Assembly: GCF_019083995.1 (NCBI RefSeq)
Contig: NZ_JAHRCU010000002.1
Span: 1 to 64,000, forward strand
Reading direction: 5' to 3'
Origin: Roseococcus sp. SDR
GTDB taxonomy: Bacteria; Pseudomonadota; Alphaproteobacteria; Acetobacterales; Acetobacteraceae
DNA: 64,000 nucleotides
The notes under the pieces are model-generated. The model had not been told where the DNA came from, did no database searches, and saw nothing but the letters and a program-made list of their open reading frames with translations. Within the stretch, counting starts at the first letter, position 1; each line of letters begins with the position of its first letter. Below are positions 40,837-48,766 of this stretch, piece by piece. Both the position numbers and the translations under genes were made by a program.

Positions 40837-42052
40837 AGCCCGCATTCCCCGCAGCGCCATCCCCATCCTGGTGGGGGCCGCCATCATGCTCGGCCTCAGC
40901 ATGGGGCTGCGGCAGAGCCTCGGCCTCTTCGTGCTGCCGGCCTCCCGCGAATTGGCGATCGGCGTCAGCGACTTCACGCTGGCCATCGCCATCCAGAACC
41001 TGATCTGGGGCCTGCTGCAGCCGGTGGCGGGCATGCTGGCCGTGCGGCTCGGCTTCCGCGCGGTGATGCTGGGGGGTGCGGCGCTCTACGCGCTGGGCAT
41101 GCTGACACTCTCGCAGGCGGGCGGTGCGGCGACGGTGATGCTGGGGGCGGGCATCCTGGTCGGCGCGGGCATGGCCTGCACGGCGGGCGGCATCGCCATG
41201 GCCACCGCCTCCCGCGCCGTGCCGGCCGCGCGGCGCAGCGCGGTGCTGGGCATGGTCTCGGCCGCGGGCTCCCTGGGTGCGCTGGTCGCGGCGCCGCTGG
41301 GCCAGATGCTCGCCGAGCCCTTCGGCTGGCGTGTCGCGGTGCTGGGCTTCTTCCTGCTGGCACTCGTCATCCTGCCCGCCGCCTGGGTGGCGGGCCGGGT
41401 GGACCGCATTCCCCTGCCGGCCGCGACCCTGGGCGAGAACTCGGCGGGCGCGGCCACGCGCCTGGCGCTGCGGCATCCGGGCTTCCTCGTCATGGCGGGC
41501 GCCTATTTCGTCTGCGGCCTGCAGTTGGTCTTCCTCACCACGCACCTGCCCTCCTACATCAATCTCTGCGGGCTCGATCCCATGCTGGGCGCGCAGGCGC
41601 TGGCGGTGATCGGCGCCTTCAACGTGGCGGGCAGCCTCTTCTTCGGCTGGGCAGGCGGGCGCTGGCCCAAGGGCGTGCTGCTGGGCGGCATCTATTTCTG
41701 CCGCTCGCTCATCCTGGCCTGGTATTTCACCGTGCCGCCGACGCCTGAGAGCACGCTGGTCTTCGCCGCGCTGATGGGTTTGCTTTGGCTCGGCGTTGGG
41801 CCGCTCGTCGCGGGCATGGTGGCGGAGATGTTCGGGCTGCGCTGGCAGGCGATGATCCAGGGCTTCGCCTTCCTCAGCCACCAGCTGGGCAGCTTCCTCG
41901 GCGCCTATGGCGGCGGCGTGATCTTCGATGCCATGGGCAGCTACGACCTGGCCTGGAAGCTCGGCGTGGCCATGGGGCTGACGGCGGGCGTCGTGCAGAT
42001 CCTCATGGCCTGGCCGCGCCCGCCGGCGCGGCCGCGGGCGGCGCCGGCCTGA
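40829..42052 (+). CDS. MFS transporter
   Basis: A 407-residue major facilitator with about 12 hydrophobic helices in two halves of six. The N-half carries LGLSMGLRQSLGLFVLPASRELAIG and the inter-helix loop AVRLGFRAVML; VAEMFGLRWQAMIQGFAFLSHQLGSFLGAYGGG near residue 330 is typical of the oxalate/formate- and monocarboxylate-type MFS group. Its ATG lies 8 bases inside the hydratase gene. It probably imports the substrate of this LysR-controlled operon. Confidence 0.85.
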   Translation: MSEARIPRSAIPILVGAAIMLGLSMGLRQSLGLFVLPASRELAIGVSDFTLAIAIQNLIWGLLQPVAGMLAVRLGFRAVMLGGAALYALGMLTLSQAGGAATVMLGAGILVGAGMACTAGGIAMATASRAVPAARRSAVLGMVSAAGSLGALVAAPLGQMLAEPFGWRVAVLGFFLLALVILPAAWVAGRVDRIPLPAATLGENSAGAATRLALRHPGFLVMAGAYFVCGLQLVFLTTHLPSYINLCGLDPMLGAQALAVIGAFNVAGSLFFGWAGGRWPKGVLLGGIYFCRSLILAWYFTVPPTPESTLVFAALMGLLWLGVGPLVAGMVAEMFGLRWQAMIQGFAFLSHQLGSFLGAYGGGVIFDAMGSYDLAWKLGVAMGLTAGVVQILMAWPRPPARPRAAPA

Positions 42053-42056
42053 GGGC

Positions 42057-43028
42057 TCAGTCCACCCGGATGTTGCGGGCGCGGATCACCTGGCCCCAGC
42101 GCTCGAATTCCTGGCCCGCGAACTGCGTCATCTCGGCCTGCGTGTTGCCGACCGCGACGAGGCCCGCCGCCGCCATGCGGCTGATCACGCCCGGGTTGGA
42201 GACCGCCTCGCGCACCGCGGCCGCAAGCCGCTCCTGCGCCGCCTGCGGCGTGCCGGTGGGCACCGCGATGCTGCCCCAGCTCTGCACCGTCGCCTCGCCG
42301 AAGCCTGCCTCGCGGAAGGTCGGCAGGTCGGGCAGCACGGCGATGCGCTCCGGCCCGCTGGTGGCGAGTGCGCGGATCATGCGCTGCCGCACCTGGCCGA
42401 TGGAGGAGGCCGGCTGGTCCAGCATCACCTGCACCGTGCCGTTCACGAGATCCGCCATGGCCTGGCCCGAGCCGCGATAGGGCACATGCACCATCTGCGT
42501 GCCGGTCACCGCCATGAAGAGCTCGGTGAAGATATGCGTGCCCGAGCCGACGCCCGAGGTGGCGAAGCTCAGCTGCCCCGGCCGCGCGCGCACATAGGCC
42601 ACGAATTCCTGCAGCGTCTGCGCCGGGATCGAAGGATGCACCACCACGATCACATCCGTGGTGAAGATCTTGGAGAGGTAGGTCAGCTCGCGCCGCACAT
42701 CCACCGTGCGCATCAGGCCCAGATGCGGCGCCTGGGTCATGACGCCATTGGTCGCGACCAGCATGGTGTAGCCATCGGCCGGGCTGCGCGCCGCGGCCTC
42801 CACGCCCACGCCACCGCCGGCGCCGGTGCGGTTCTCGACCACGACCGGCTGGCCCAGCGTCTCGGTCAGGCGCTCGGCGATGATGCGCCCGCCCACATCC
42901 GTGCTGCCGCCCGGCGAAAAGGGCACGATGATGCGCAGCTGGCGAGTGGGCTGCCACGGGGTTTGCGCCCGCGCCGCCAGCGGCAGCAAAGCGGGGGCGG
43001 CGAGGAGGGAGCGGCGGTTCAGCAGCAT
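42057..43028 (-). CDS. Bug-family tripartite tricarboxylate transporter binding protein
   Basis: A 323-residue periplasmic solute-binding protein. The N-terminus RRSLLAAPALLPLAARAQT is a signal peptide with an RR start and Ala-x-Ala cleavage site. The mature protein begins with the Bug signature RQLRIIVPFSPGGSTDVGGRIIAERL. ENRTGAGGGVGVEAAARSPADGYTML and HVPYRGSGQAM follow. Bug proteins bind carboxylates or other small organics, often without a nearby permease, as here. It lies 14 bases downstream of RidA. Confidence 0.9.
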   Translation of the reverse strand: MLLNRRSLLAAPALLPLAARAQTPWQPTRQLRIIVPFSPGGSTDVGGRIIAERLTETLGQPVVVENRTGAGGGVGVEAAARSPADGYTMLVATNGVMTQAPHLGLMRTVDVRRELTYLSKIFTTDVIVVVHPSIPAQTLQEFVAYVRARPGQLSFATSGVGSGTHIFTELFMAVTGTQMVHVPYRGSGQAMADLVNGTVQVMLDQPASSIGQVRQRMIRALATSGPERIAVLPDLPTFREAGFGEATVQSWGSIAVPTGTPQAAQERLAAAVREAVSNPGVISRMAAAGLVAVGNTQAEMTQFAGQEFERWGQVIRARNIRVD

Positions 43029-43042
43029 ATGCGATGGGCCTT

Positions 43043-43432
43043 TCAGGCGCTGGCGAAGGCTTCCGCCTCCACCTCGACGAGGAAGCGGGGATGGGCAAGG
43101 GCCGCCACGATCAGCAGCGTGCTGGTGGGCGCATGGCCCTCCATCGCCGCGTCGCGCGCGGCGCGCCAGGGCGTGATCAGCGCCGTGTCGGTCAGGAAGA
43201 CGGTGAGCTTCACGATGTTCGCCGGCCCCATGCCATGCGCGTCGAGCAGCGTGCGGAGATTGGCAAGTGCAAGGGCGATCTGCGCCTCGCCATCCTCCGG
43301 GATGGTGCCGTCGGGCGCGATGCCGACCTGGCCCGAAAGCACAAGCCGCCGGCCCGGCCCCTCGACCAGCGCCGCATGCGAGTAGCGCGAGGCGGGGGCC
43401 GCCACGCCGGGCGGGTTGGAGAAGGTGATCAT
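43043..43432 (-). CDS. RidA family (YjgF/UK114) protein
   Basis: A 129-residue RidA-like protein of the enamine/imine deaminase family that protects enzymes from reactive 2-aminoacrylate. YSHAALVEGPGRRLVLSGQVGIAPDG and ALANLRTLLDAHGMGPANIVKLTVFLTD are diagnostic. The canonical catalytic Arg near position 105 appears replaced in HAPTSTLLIVAALAHPRFLVEVEAEAFA, where most RidA proteins have a PARS(T/A)V string. It may therefore belong to a Rid subgroup without deaminase activity. The ATG overlaps the upstream lipoprotein's stop. Confidence 0.83.
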   Translation of the reverse strand: MITFSNPPGVAAPASRYSHAALVEGPGRRLVLSGQVGIAPDGTIPEDGEAQIALALANLRTLLDAHGMGPANIVKLTVFLTDTALITPWRAARDAAMEGHAPTSTLLIVAALAHPRFLVEVEAEAFASA

Positions 43433-44055
43433 GTGCGGGGCAACTCCTCACGGGCAACGGGGGCGGGCGGGGCCGCCGCCGCGTTGTCCGCCAGATAGGG
43501 GCGCAGCGCGCGGCGGATCTGGAACTCGAATTCGGTGTTCAGGTCGAACATGGTCTGGCGCAGCAGGCTCTCGGCGCCGGCGCGGCGCGCGGCCGCCGTG
43601 CTCTCGATGCTGCGCGAGCGCTCCGCCGAGGCCTCGGCGAAGCCGAGGCGCCGGTCATTGCCGTCCAGGATGTCCACCCGGGCCGTCAGCTGGCACAGCA
43701 GCCGCTCGCCGGGATCGCTGGAGAAGACGCCGCCGCCGCCCTGATTGCGGCTACGGATGATCTGCGCGCGCGTCACGCTGAAGCGCGCCCGATGCTCGGT
43801 GCCGAAGGCCGCCAGCCGGTCCTGCCCCATGATCCGCACCGCCTGGGCTGGCGTGGGGTTCAGATCGCGGCCCGCATCATTCGGGCCCGGCGTCGGCATG
43901 CGCTCCTCGATGTCGATGCGCGCGACATCGAGGCGGATCTGGGTCAGATGGCGATAGGCGATGGGGGGCCCGTCCTCGCGCGGGGCGGGCGGCGTCGAGG
44001 CACAGGCGGCGAGTGTGGCCGGCAGCAGAAGCAGGGCGCGCCGAGAATGCGGCAT
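43429..44055 (-). CDS. Predicted lipoprotein of unknown function
   Basis: A 208-residue protein with a lipoprotein signal: MPHSRRALLLLPATLAACAS, Cys at about residue 18 in a LAAC lipobox. The mature part is mixed alpha/beta, with conserved-looking YRHLTQIRLDVARIDIEERMP and an RIMGQDRLAAFGTEHRARFSV stretch. A long Arg/Glu/Ala helix follows (about 135-175). I do not recognise a family. It lies 19 bases downstream of Hsp33 and is coupled to RidA. Confidence 0.7.
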   Translation of the reverse strand: MPHSRRALLLLPATLAACASTPPAPREDGPPIAYRHLTQIRLDVARIDIEERMPTPGPNDAGRDLNPTPAQAVRIMGQDRLAAFGTEHRARFSVTRAQIIRSRNQGGGGVFSSDPGERLLCQLTARVDILDGNDRRLGFAEASAERSRSIESTAAARRAGAESLLRQTMFDLNTEFEFQIRRALRPYLADNAAAAPPAPVAREELPRT

Positions 44056-44074
44056 GGCGGAACCTCCCGGAGAA

Positions 44075-45022
44075 TCAGGCCTCTTTCCCGCGAATCGCCT
44101 CGCGGTCGAAGCGGAAGCCATAATTGCAGAATTCGCAGGTCATGGTGATGACACCCGCCTCGGCCATGTGGTCGAGATCGGCACCCGGGAAGCCTTCCAG
44201 CACCTGCGCGAGGCGGGATCGCGAGCAGCGGCAGCCATAGGCCAGGGCGCGGGCCTGGCCCAGCTCCAGCCCCTCCAGCGAAAACAGGCGATGCAGCAGC
44301 GTCTCGGGCGGCAGCGCGTCGTCCAGCAACTCGGCATCGGTCAGCGTGTTGGCCAGCACGACGGCGGTGCGCCAGGCCTCCTCCTGCGCTTCGGCATCCA
44401 GCGGCTCGGCCGTGCCGCCCTCGGTCGCGATGCGCTCCATGATGAAGGCGCTCGCCCGCCAGCCCTGCTCGGTGCGCGCGCAGGCGAGGCGCACATGGCT
44501 GCGCAGCTGCTCGGAGGTGGCGAAGTAGTTGCCCGTCATTTCCGCGAGGTCGGCGCCCTCGATGCCGACGATGCCCTGGTAGCGCTCCATCTCCTCGCCC
44601 TGGTCGCAGGTGAAGGCGAGGTAGCCGCGCCCCAGCAGCGCGCGGGCCGAGACATTCTTCCCATATTGCGAGACGCGCTCGGCATCGGCGCGGGCATAGC
44701 CACGCAAGGCACCTTGGTCGGTGCAATCGGCCAGCAGCATGGAGACGGGGCCGTCGCTCTTGGCCTGCAGCGAGAAGCTGCCGCGATACTTCAGCGCGGC
44801 GGCCAGGCCGGCGGTCAGCGCCATCGCCTCGCCCAGCAGGCGCGTCACCGCATCGGCGGTGTCATGTCGCGTCAGCAGCGCATCGGCGAGCGGGCCGAGC
44901 CGCACGAGGCGGCCACGCACCGGCCTGTTGTCCAGGTGGAAGGGGATGACGCCGCGCGGCACCACGAGGTCGGGCACGGGCGGGCGGTCATGGTCGAGGA
45001 AATCGGGGGTCGGTTGGGTCAC
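44075..45022 (-). CDS. hslO: Redox-regulated chaperone Hsp33
   Basis: A 315-residue cytoplasmic holdase chaperone activated by oxidative unfolding. The C-terminal redox switch is intact: CRC (near residue 265) and CEFC (near 296) supply the four zinc ligands. The N-terminal core shows the family's GRLVRLGPLADALLTRH, SLQAKSDGPVSMLLADCT and YQGIVGIEGADLAEMTGNYFATSEQL. It starts at GTG. The gene is first in a reverse-strand run with the lipoprotein, RidA and Bug protein; a shared stress response is possible. Confidence 0.92.
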   Translation of the reverse strand: MTQPTPDFLDHDRPPVPDLVVPRGVIPFHLDNRPVRGRLVRLGPLADALLTRHDTADAVTRLLGEAMALTAGLAAALKYRGSFSLQAKSDGPVSMLLADCTDQGALRGYARADAERVSQYGKNVSARALLGRGYLAFTCDQGEEMERYQGIVGIEGADLAEMTGNYFATSEQLRSHVRLACARTEQGWRASAFIMERIATEGGTAEPLDAEAQEEAWRTAVVLANTLTDAELLDDALPPETLLHRLFSLEGLELGQARALAYGCRCSRSRLAQVLEGFPGADLDHMAEAGVITMTCEFCNYGFRFDREAIRGKEA

Positions 45023-45060
45023 GACCTGGAATTAGACCAGACCGGGGCCGGTTGCGAGGC

Positions 45061-45156
45061 TCACCCGGTCACCAGCACCAGGATCTGCACGAGGGCCGAA
45101 ACGACGAGCAGGACCAGGATGATCCCGCCCAGCCGGTCCGGCGAGGGCAGCTTCAC
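45061..45156 (-). CDS. 31-residue single-helix membrane peptide coupled to MarR
   Basis: A very short frame of 31 codons starts at a GTG overlapping the MarR stop as GTGA and ends at 45061. After the hydrophilic MKLPSPDRLGG comes an unbroken hydrophobic run (IILVLLVVSALVQILVLVTG) that could span the membrane. The overlap and hydrophobicity argue for a real microprotein, but length makes chance possible. Function unknown; small peptides like this may modulate a transporter or regulator. Confidence 0.5.
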   Translation of the reverse strand: MKLPSPDRLGGIILVLLVVSALVQILVLVTG

Positions 45157-45620
45157 GCGGCCATGGCGCTGCGCCGCGCCTTCGGAGGCTTGGTCATCAT
45201 GGCGCGCAGCAGCTGCTTCAGCTGCATGCGGTCCATCGCCGGGAAGCGCGCCATCACGTCGACCTCATGCGCCTTGGCGGCGACCAGCAGGTTCTTCACC
45301 ATCTGCTCGCCACGCGGCAGCATCTGGATGCGGACGACGCGGCGGTCTCGCGCATCGGGCATGCGCTTGACGATGCCGTCTCGCACCATGCGATCCAGCA
45401 ACTTGGTCATGGTGGGCTGCTGCAGCAGGCAGGCTTCCGCCAGGCCGGTCACCGTCTCGCCCGGGCTGCCGGAGAGGGTGGCCAGCACGCGCCAGACCGG
45501 CACGGAGATGCCTTCCTTCCGCAACTTCGCGTGGAATTCCGAGGAAATGGCGTGTGAAGCGCGCGCCATCAGATACAGCAGGTAGTCGTCAACAAAGCGT
45601 TCCGGCCCAGGCGCGTTCAT
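45153..45620 (-). CDS. MarR-family transcriptional regulator
   Basis: A 155-residue MarR-type winged-helix repressor. ISVPVWRVLATLSGSPGETVTGLAEACLLQQPTMTKLLDRMVRDGIVKRMPDARDRRVVRIQMLPRGEQ (about residues 35-103) covers the helix-turn-helix and wing with the DxR...R wing tip. CGAGGAAG precedes the ATG at 45620; an in-frame start at 45659 is possible but lacks a site. It is divergent from a NicX-like gene. In Pseudomonas putida the nicotinate genes are controlled by the MarR-type NicR, so this is a plausible functional counterpart. Confidence 0.88.
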   Translation of the reverse strand: MNAPGPERFVDDYLLYLMARASHAISSEFHAKLRKEGISVPVWRVLATLSGSPGETVTGLAEACLLQQPTMTKLLDRMVRDGIVKRMPDARDRRVVRIQMLPRGEQMVKNLLVAAKAHEVDVMARFPAMDRMQLKQLLRAMMTKPPKARRSAMAA

Positions 45621-45700
45621 GTCTTCCTCGGGGTCATGTCTGTGGCCGGAACATGTCATCCGGTTTCAATGGCATGCAATTACGGGGAAATACGGATGCC

Positions 45701-45724
45701 TGACATATGAAAATTCATCTGTTA
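45701..45724. promoter_or_regulatory. Candidate MarR operator in the divergent promoter
   Basis: An extended dyad reads TGACA-t-ATGAA-aa-TTCAT-c-TGTTA; the inner ATGAA/TTCAT arms are perfect and the outer arms match at four of five positions. It lies in the most AT-rich part of the intergenic region, about 25 bases before the NicX-like start and 80 bases before the MarR start. Twofold sites of this length are typical for MarR dimers and would cover the promoter of the dioxygenase operon. Confidence 0.6.
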
Positions 45725-45749
45725 TCCTCCCCGGAAATGGGAGATGCGG

Positions 45750-46784
45750 ATGTCCGTTCCGACGCTCGAACCCGCCTGGATCTCGGCCTTTGAGGCCGTG
45801 TTCCGCCGCTGCAAGCTGGCCCCGGGCGATCTCGCCTGCCTGCTGACCGAAAGCCGGTCCCGCCCGCTCAACATCGCCCTGGCAGAGGCGGCGTTGGCAC
45901 GAATCGGCGCCCGATTCATCCGGATGTCTCTCCCAACGCCACCACAGACCGCCCCGGTTCCGATTCGTTCCACCGGCGCTTCACGCGCCATCGCCGGCCA
46001 TCCGGCCGCGCTCGCCGCGCTCGCCGCCTGCCCCTTCATCGTGGATCTGACGGTCGAAGGGCTCCTGCATGCCCCGGAACTCAAGCAGATCCTGGGCGCC
46101 GGCAGCCGCGTGCTGATGGTGAGCAACGAACACCCGGACGCATTGGAGCGCCTGGTGCCGCAGGATGCCGACGAAACGCAGGCCAAGGCCGCCGTGAAGC
46201 GCGCGCGCGCGGCGAAGCGCATGCATGTCACCTCCGCCGCCGGCACGGATCTGCACGTGAACATGGAAGGCGCGCCCAGCGTCGGCGTCTGGGGCTGGAC
46301 CGATCGGCCGGGCACCATCGCCCATTGGCCGGGCGGCATCCTCGTCGCCTTCCCGCGCGCGGGTTCCGTGGCCGGGCGGCTCGTCCTCGATGCCGGCGAC
46401 GTGAACCTCACCTTCAAGCGCTACATCGACCGGCCGATCACGCTGACCATCGAGGAAGACCACATCACCCGCATCGAGGGCCAGGGCGCCGATGCCGAGA
46501 TGATGCGCCGCTACCTCGAAGCCTGGGGCGACCGCGCCGCCTATGCGGTGAGCCATGTCGGCTGGGGGCTGAACCGCGCCGCGCGCTACGAGGCGCTGGC
46601 CTTCTACGACCGCGAGGACACGAACGGGACGGAGCTGCGCGCCGTGGCCGGCAACTTCCTCTTCTCGACCGGCGCCAATGAATTCGCCGGACGCTTCACC
46701 GAAGGCCATTTCGACATCCCCGTCTTCAACACCACCATCTCGCTCGATGGCGAGGATGTGGTGCGCGAAGGCGTGCTGCTGTGA
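45750..46784 (+). CDS. NicX-like 2,5-dihydroxypyridine 5,6-dioxygenase family protein
   Basis: A 344-residue protein similar along its length to P. putida NicX, an Fe(II) dioxygenase that opens 2,5-dihydroxypyridine to N-formylmaleamate. NicX metal ligands are a His in SHIGWG and the pair in HLD; here SHVGWG gives His269 and GHFDIP gives His320 and Asp322. GNFLFSTG, HWPGG and LVLDAGDV also match. The ATG at 45750 has GGGAG six bases upstream; an ATG at 45744 is possible. The family is often annotated as M29-type aminopeptidase. The substrate here may be another hydroxylated ring. Coupled to an alpha/beta hydrolase by GTGA. Confidence 0.78.
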   Translation: MSVPTLEPAWISAFEAVFRRCKLAPGDLACLLTESRSRPLNIALAEAALARIGARFIRMSLPTPPQTAPVPIRSTGASRAIAGHPAALAALAACPFIVDLTVEGLLHAPELKQILGAGSRVLMVSNEHPDALERLVPQDADETQAKAAVKRARAAKRMHVTSAAGTDLHVNMEGAPSVGVWGWTDRPGTIAHWPGGILVAFPRAGSVAGRLVLDAGDVNLTFKRYIDRPITLTIEEDHITRIEGQGADAEMMRRYLEAWGDRAAYAVSHVGWGLNRAARYEALAFYDREDTNGTELRAVAGNFLFSTGANEFAGRFTEGHFDIPVFNTTISLDGEDVVREGVLL

Positions 46785-47491
46785 CGCCCGCCCTGCTGCT
46801 GCACGGCATCGGCGGCCGCGCCGCGCTCTGGGCGCCGACCGTGGCCGCCCTCGCCCCGCGGCCCGTCATCGCGATGGACATGCCGGGCTATGACGGGACG
46901 CGGCCCGCGCTGACGGGCTTCCCCGAGCTGGCCGATGCGGCGGCGGCGCTGCTCGACGGGCCGGCCGATGTGGTGGGCCATTCGCTGGGCGGCATGATCG
47001 CCCTCGAACTGGCCCTGCGGCATCCGGACCGAGTGCGGCGCCTGGTCATCGTGGCCAGCTCCCCCGCCTTTGGCAGCCGTGACCCCGCCTTCCGCGAGGC
47101 CTTCCTGGCCGCGCGGCAGAAGCCGCTCGATGAGGGGCTCGGCATGGCCGGCGTCGCCGCCGCGCTCGTTCCCACCATGCTCGGTCCGGCCGCCGACCCT
47201 GGCGCCGCGCCCGCCGCCATCGCCGCCATGGCCAGCGTGGACGAGGCCGCTTATCGCACGACGCTCGCGACATTGACCAGTTTCGACCGCCGCGCCGACC
47301 TGCCGCGGGTGACGCAGCCCGCGCTGCTCATCGCCGGCGAGGCCGACCAGACGGCGCCCCCACGCGGCATGGCCCGCATGGCGGAGGCCATGCCCGATGC
47401 GCGGCTGCTGGTCATCCCCGGCGCCGGCCACCTCCTGCCGCTGGAGGCGCCCGACGCCTTCCACGCGGCGCTGCTCGATTTCCTCCGCTGA
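46781..47491 (+). CDS. Alpha/beta hydrolase (NicD-like position)
   Basis: A 236-residue alpha/beta hydrolase. The oxyanion motif LLHGIGGRAALW is at residue 6, the nucleophile elbow GHSLGG near 67 (Ser), the acid in GEADQTAP near 188, and the catalytic His in GAGHLLPLE near 211. In nicotinate breakdown NicD, an alpha/beta hydrolase, deformylates the NicX product; adjacency to the NicX-like gene makes that role the first hypothesis. Generic esterase activity is equally compatible with the sequence. It starts at GTG in the preceding stop. Confidence 0.82.
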   Translation: MTPALLLHGIGGRAALWAPTVAALAPRPVIAMDMPGYDGTRPALTGFPELADAAAALLDGPADVVGHSLGGMIALELALRHPDRVRRLVIVASSPAFGSRDPAFREAFLAARQKPLDEGLGMAGVAAALVPTMLGPAADPGAAPAAIAAMASVDEAAYRTTLATLTSFDRRADLPRVTQPALLIAGEADQTAPPRGMARMAEAMPDARLLVIPGAGHLLPLEAPDAFHAALLDFLR

Positions 47492-47503
47492 AAGGACGCT
47501 CCG

Positions 47504-48766
47504 ATGGACATGCCGCTGCCCGTGACCGCCGATGCGCCGATCTTCGATCCGCGCGGCTTCCGCCTCTCGCCCTTCGAGGCGGAACTCACCGCCCGCGCCC
47601 GCGAATTCGGCGCGCGCGTCCTGGCCCCGCGCGCCGCCCGCTGGGACCGCGAGGCGAGCTTCCCCACCGAGAATTACGATGACATGCGTCGCGAAGGCTG
47701 GCTCGGCATCTGCATCCCCGCCGCGGATGGCGGCATGGGCGCCGATTTCCGCGCCTATTGCCTGGCCGCCGCCGAGTTCGGCCGCTATTGCGGCGCCACC
47801 GCGCTCACCTGGAACATGCATGTCTGCAGCACGCTCTGGACCGGGCTGCTGACCGACGACCTGCAGATGGATGAGGCGACGCGCGCCCTGCACCACGCGC
47901 GCCGCAAGCTGCATTACGCGAATATCCTGGAGCGTGGCGCCGTCTTCTCGCAGCCCTTCTCGGAAGGGGGAGCGGCCGCTGCCGGCACCGTCGCCTTCGG
48001 CACCACCGCCACGCCCGTCGAGGGCGGCTTCCGCATCAACGGCAAGAAGATCTTCGCCTCGCTCTCCGGCCATGCGGATTGCTACGGCATCCTCTGCACC
48101 GAGGTGCATGGCGAGGAGAAGCTCTCCCGCCGCGATACGCTCTACCTTGCCATCCCGAAGGATGCGCCGGGTGTGACGGTCGAGGGCGAGTGGGACCCCT
48201 TGGGCATGCGCGGCACGGTCAGCCGCAACCTGATCTTCAAGGATGTCTTCGTCCCCGAGAGCGCGGCCCTGATGCCGCCCGGCCTCTACTTCCAGGCCGC
48301 CTCGCGCTGGCCGCACATGTTCATGACACTGACGCCCACCTATATGGGGCTCGCCCAGGCCGCCTATGACTTCACCATGCGCTACCTGCGCGGCGAGCAG
48401 CCCGGCACGCCGCCCGTGAAGCGCCGCATGTATCCCACCAAGCAGATCGCCGTCGCCGAGATGCGGATCATGCTGGAGCAGACCAAGGCGCTGTGGTTTC
48501 AGGCGATCAGCGAGGCCGGCCCCGATCCCTCTAAGGAGCAGATGCTGCGCGCGCTCGCCGCGCAGAACACGGTGATGGAGAACGCGAACGCGCTCGCCGC
48601 GAAAGCCGTCCGCACCTGCGGTGGCCAGGCCATGCTGAAATCCCTGCCGCTCGAGCGCATCTACCGCGACAGCCGCTGTGGTTCCCTCATGCTGCCCTGG
48701 ACCGCCGAGCTCTGCGTGGACCGCATCGGCCGCGAGGCGCTCTACGAGAGGGGCGAGACGGATTGA
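47504..48766 (+). CDS. Acyl-CoA dehydrogenase
   Basis: A 420-residue acyl-CoA dehydrogenase with an N-terminal helical domain, a middle beta domain (GAVFSQPFSEGGAAAAG near residue 145, a divergent form of the TEPxxGSD FAD loop) and a C-terminal four-helix domain ending RTCGGQAMLKSLPLERIYRDSRCGSLMLPWT. The GxxG motif is altered, so substrate preference is likely unusual. It follows the hydrolase by 12 bases and overlaps the ligase gene by TGATG, so ring-cleavage products may be converted to CoA thioesters and oxidised here. Confidence 0.83.
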   Translation: MDMPLPVTADAPIFDPRGFRLSPFEAELTARAREFGARVLAPRAARWDREASFPTENYDDMRREGWLGICIPAADGGMGADFRAYCLAAAEFGRYCGATALTWNMHVCSTLWTGLLTDDLQMDEATRALHHARRKLHYANILERGAVFSQPFSEGGAAAAGTVAFGTTATPVEGGFRINGKKIFASLSGHADCYGILCTEVHGEEKLSRRDTLYLAIPKDAPGVTVEGEWDPLGMRGTVSRNLIFKDVFVPESAALMPPGLYFQAASRWPHMFMTLTPTYMGLAQAAYDFTMRYLRGEQPGTPPVKRRMYPTKQIAVAEMRIMLEQTKALWFQAISEAGPDPSKEQMLRALAAQNTVMENANALAAKAVRTCGGQAMLKSLPLERIYRDSRCGSLMLPWTAELCVDRIGREALYERGETD

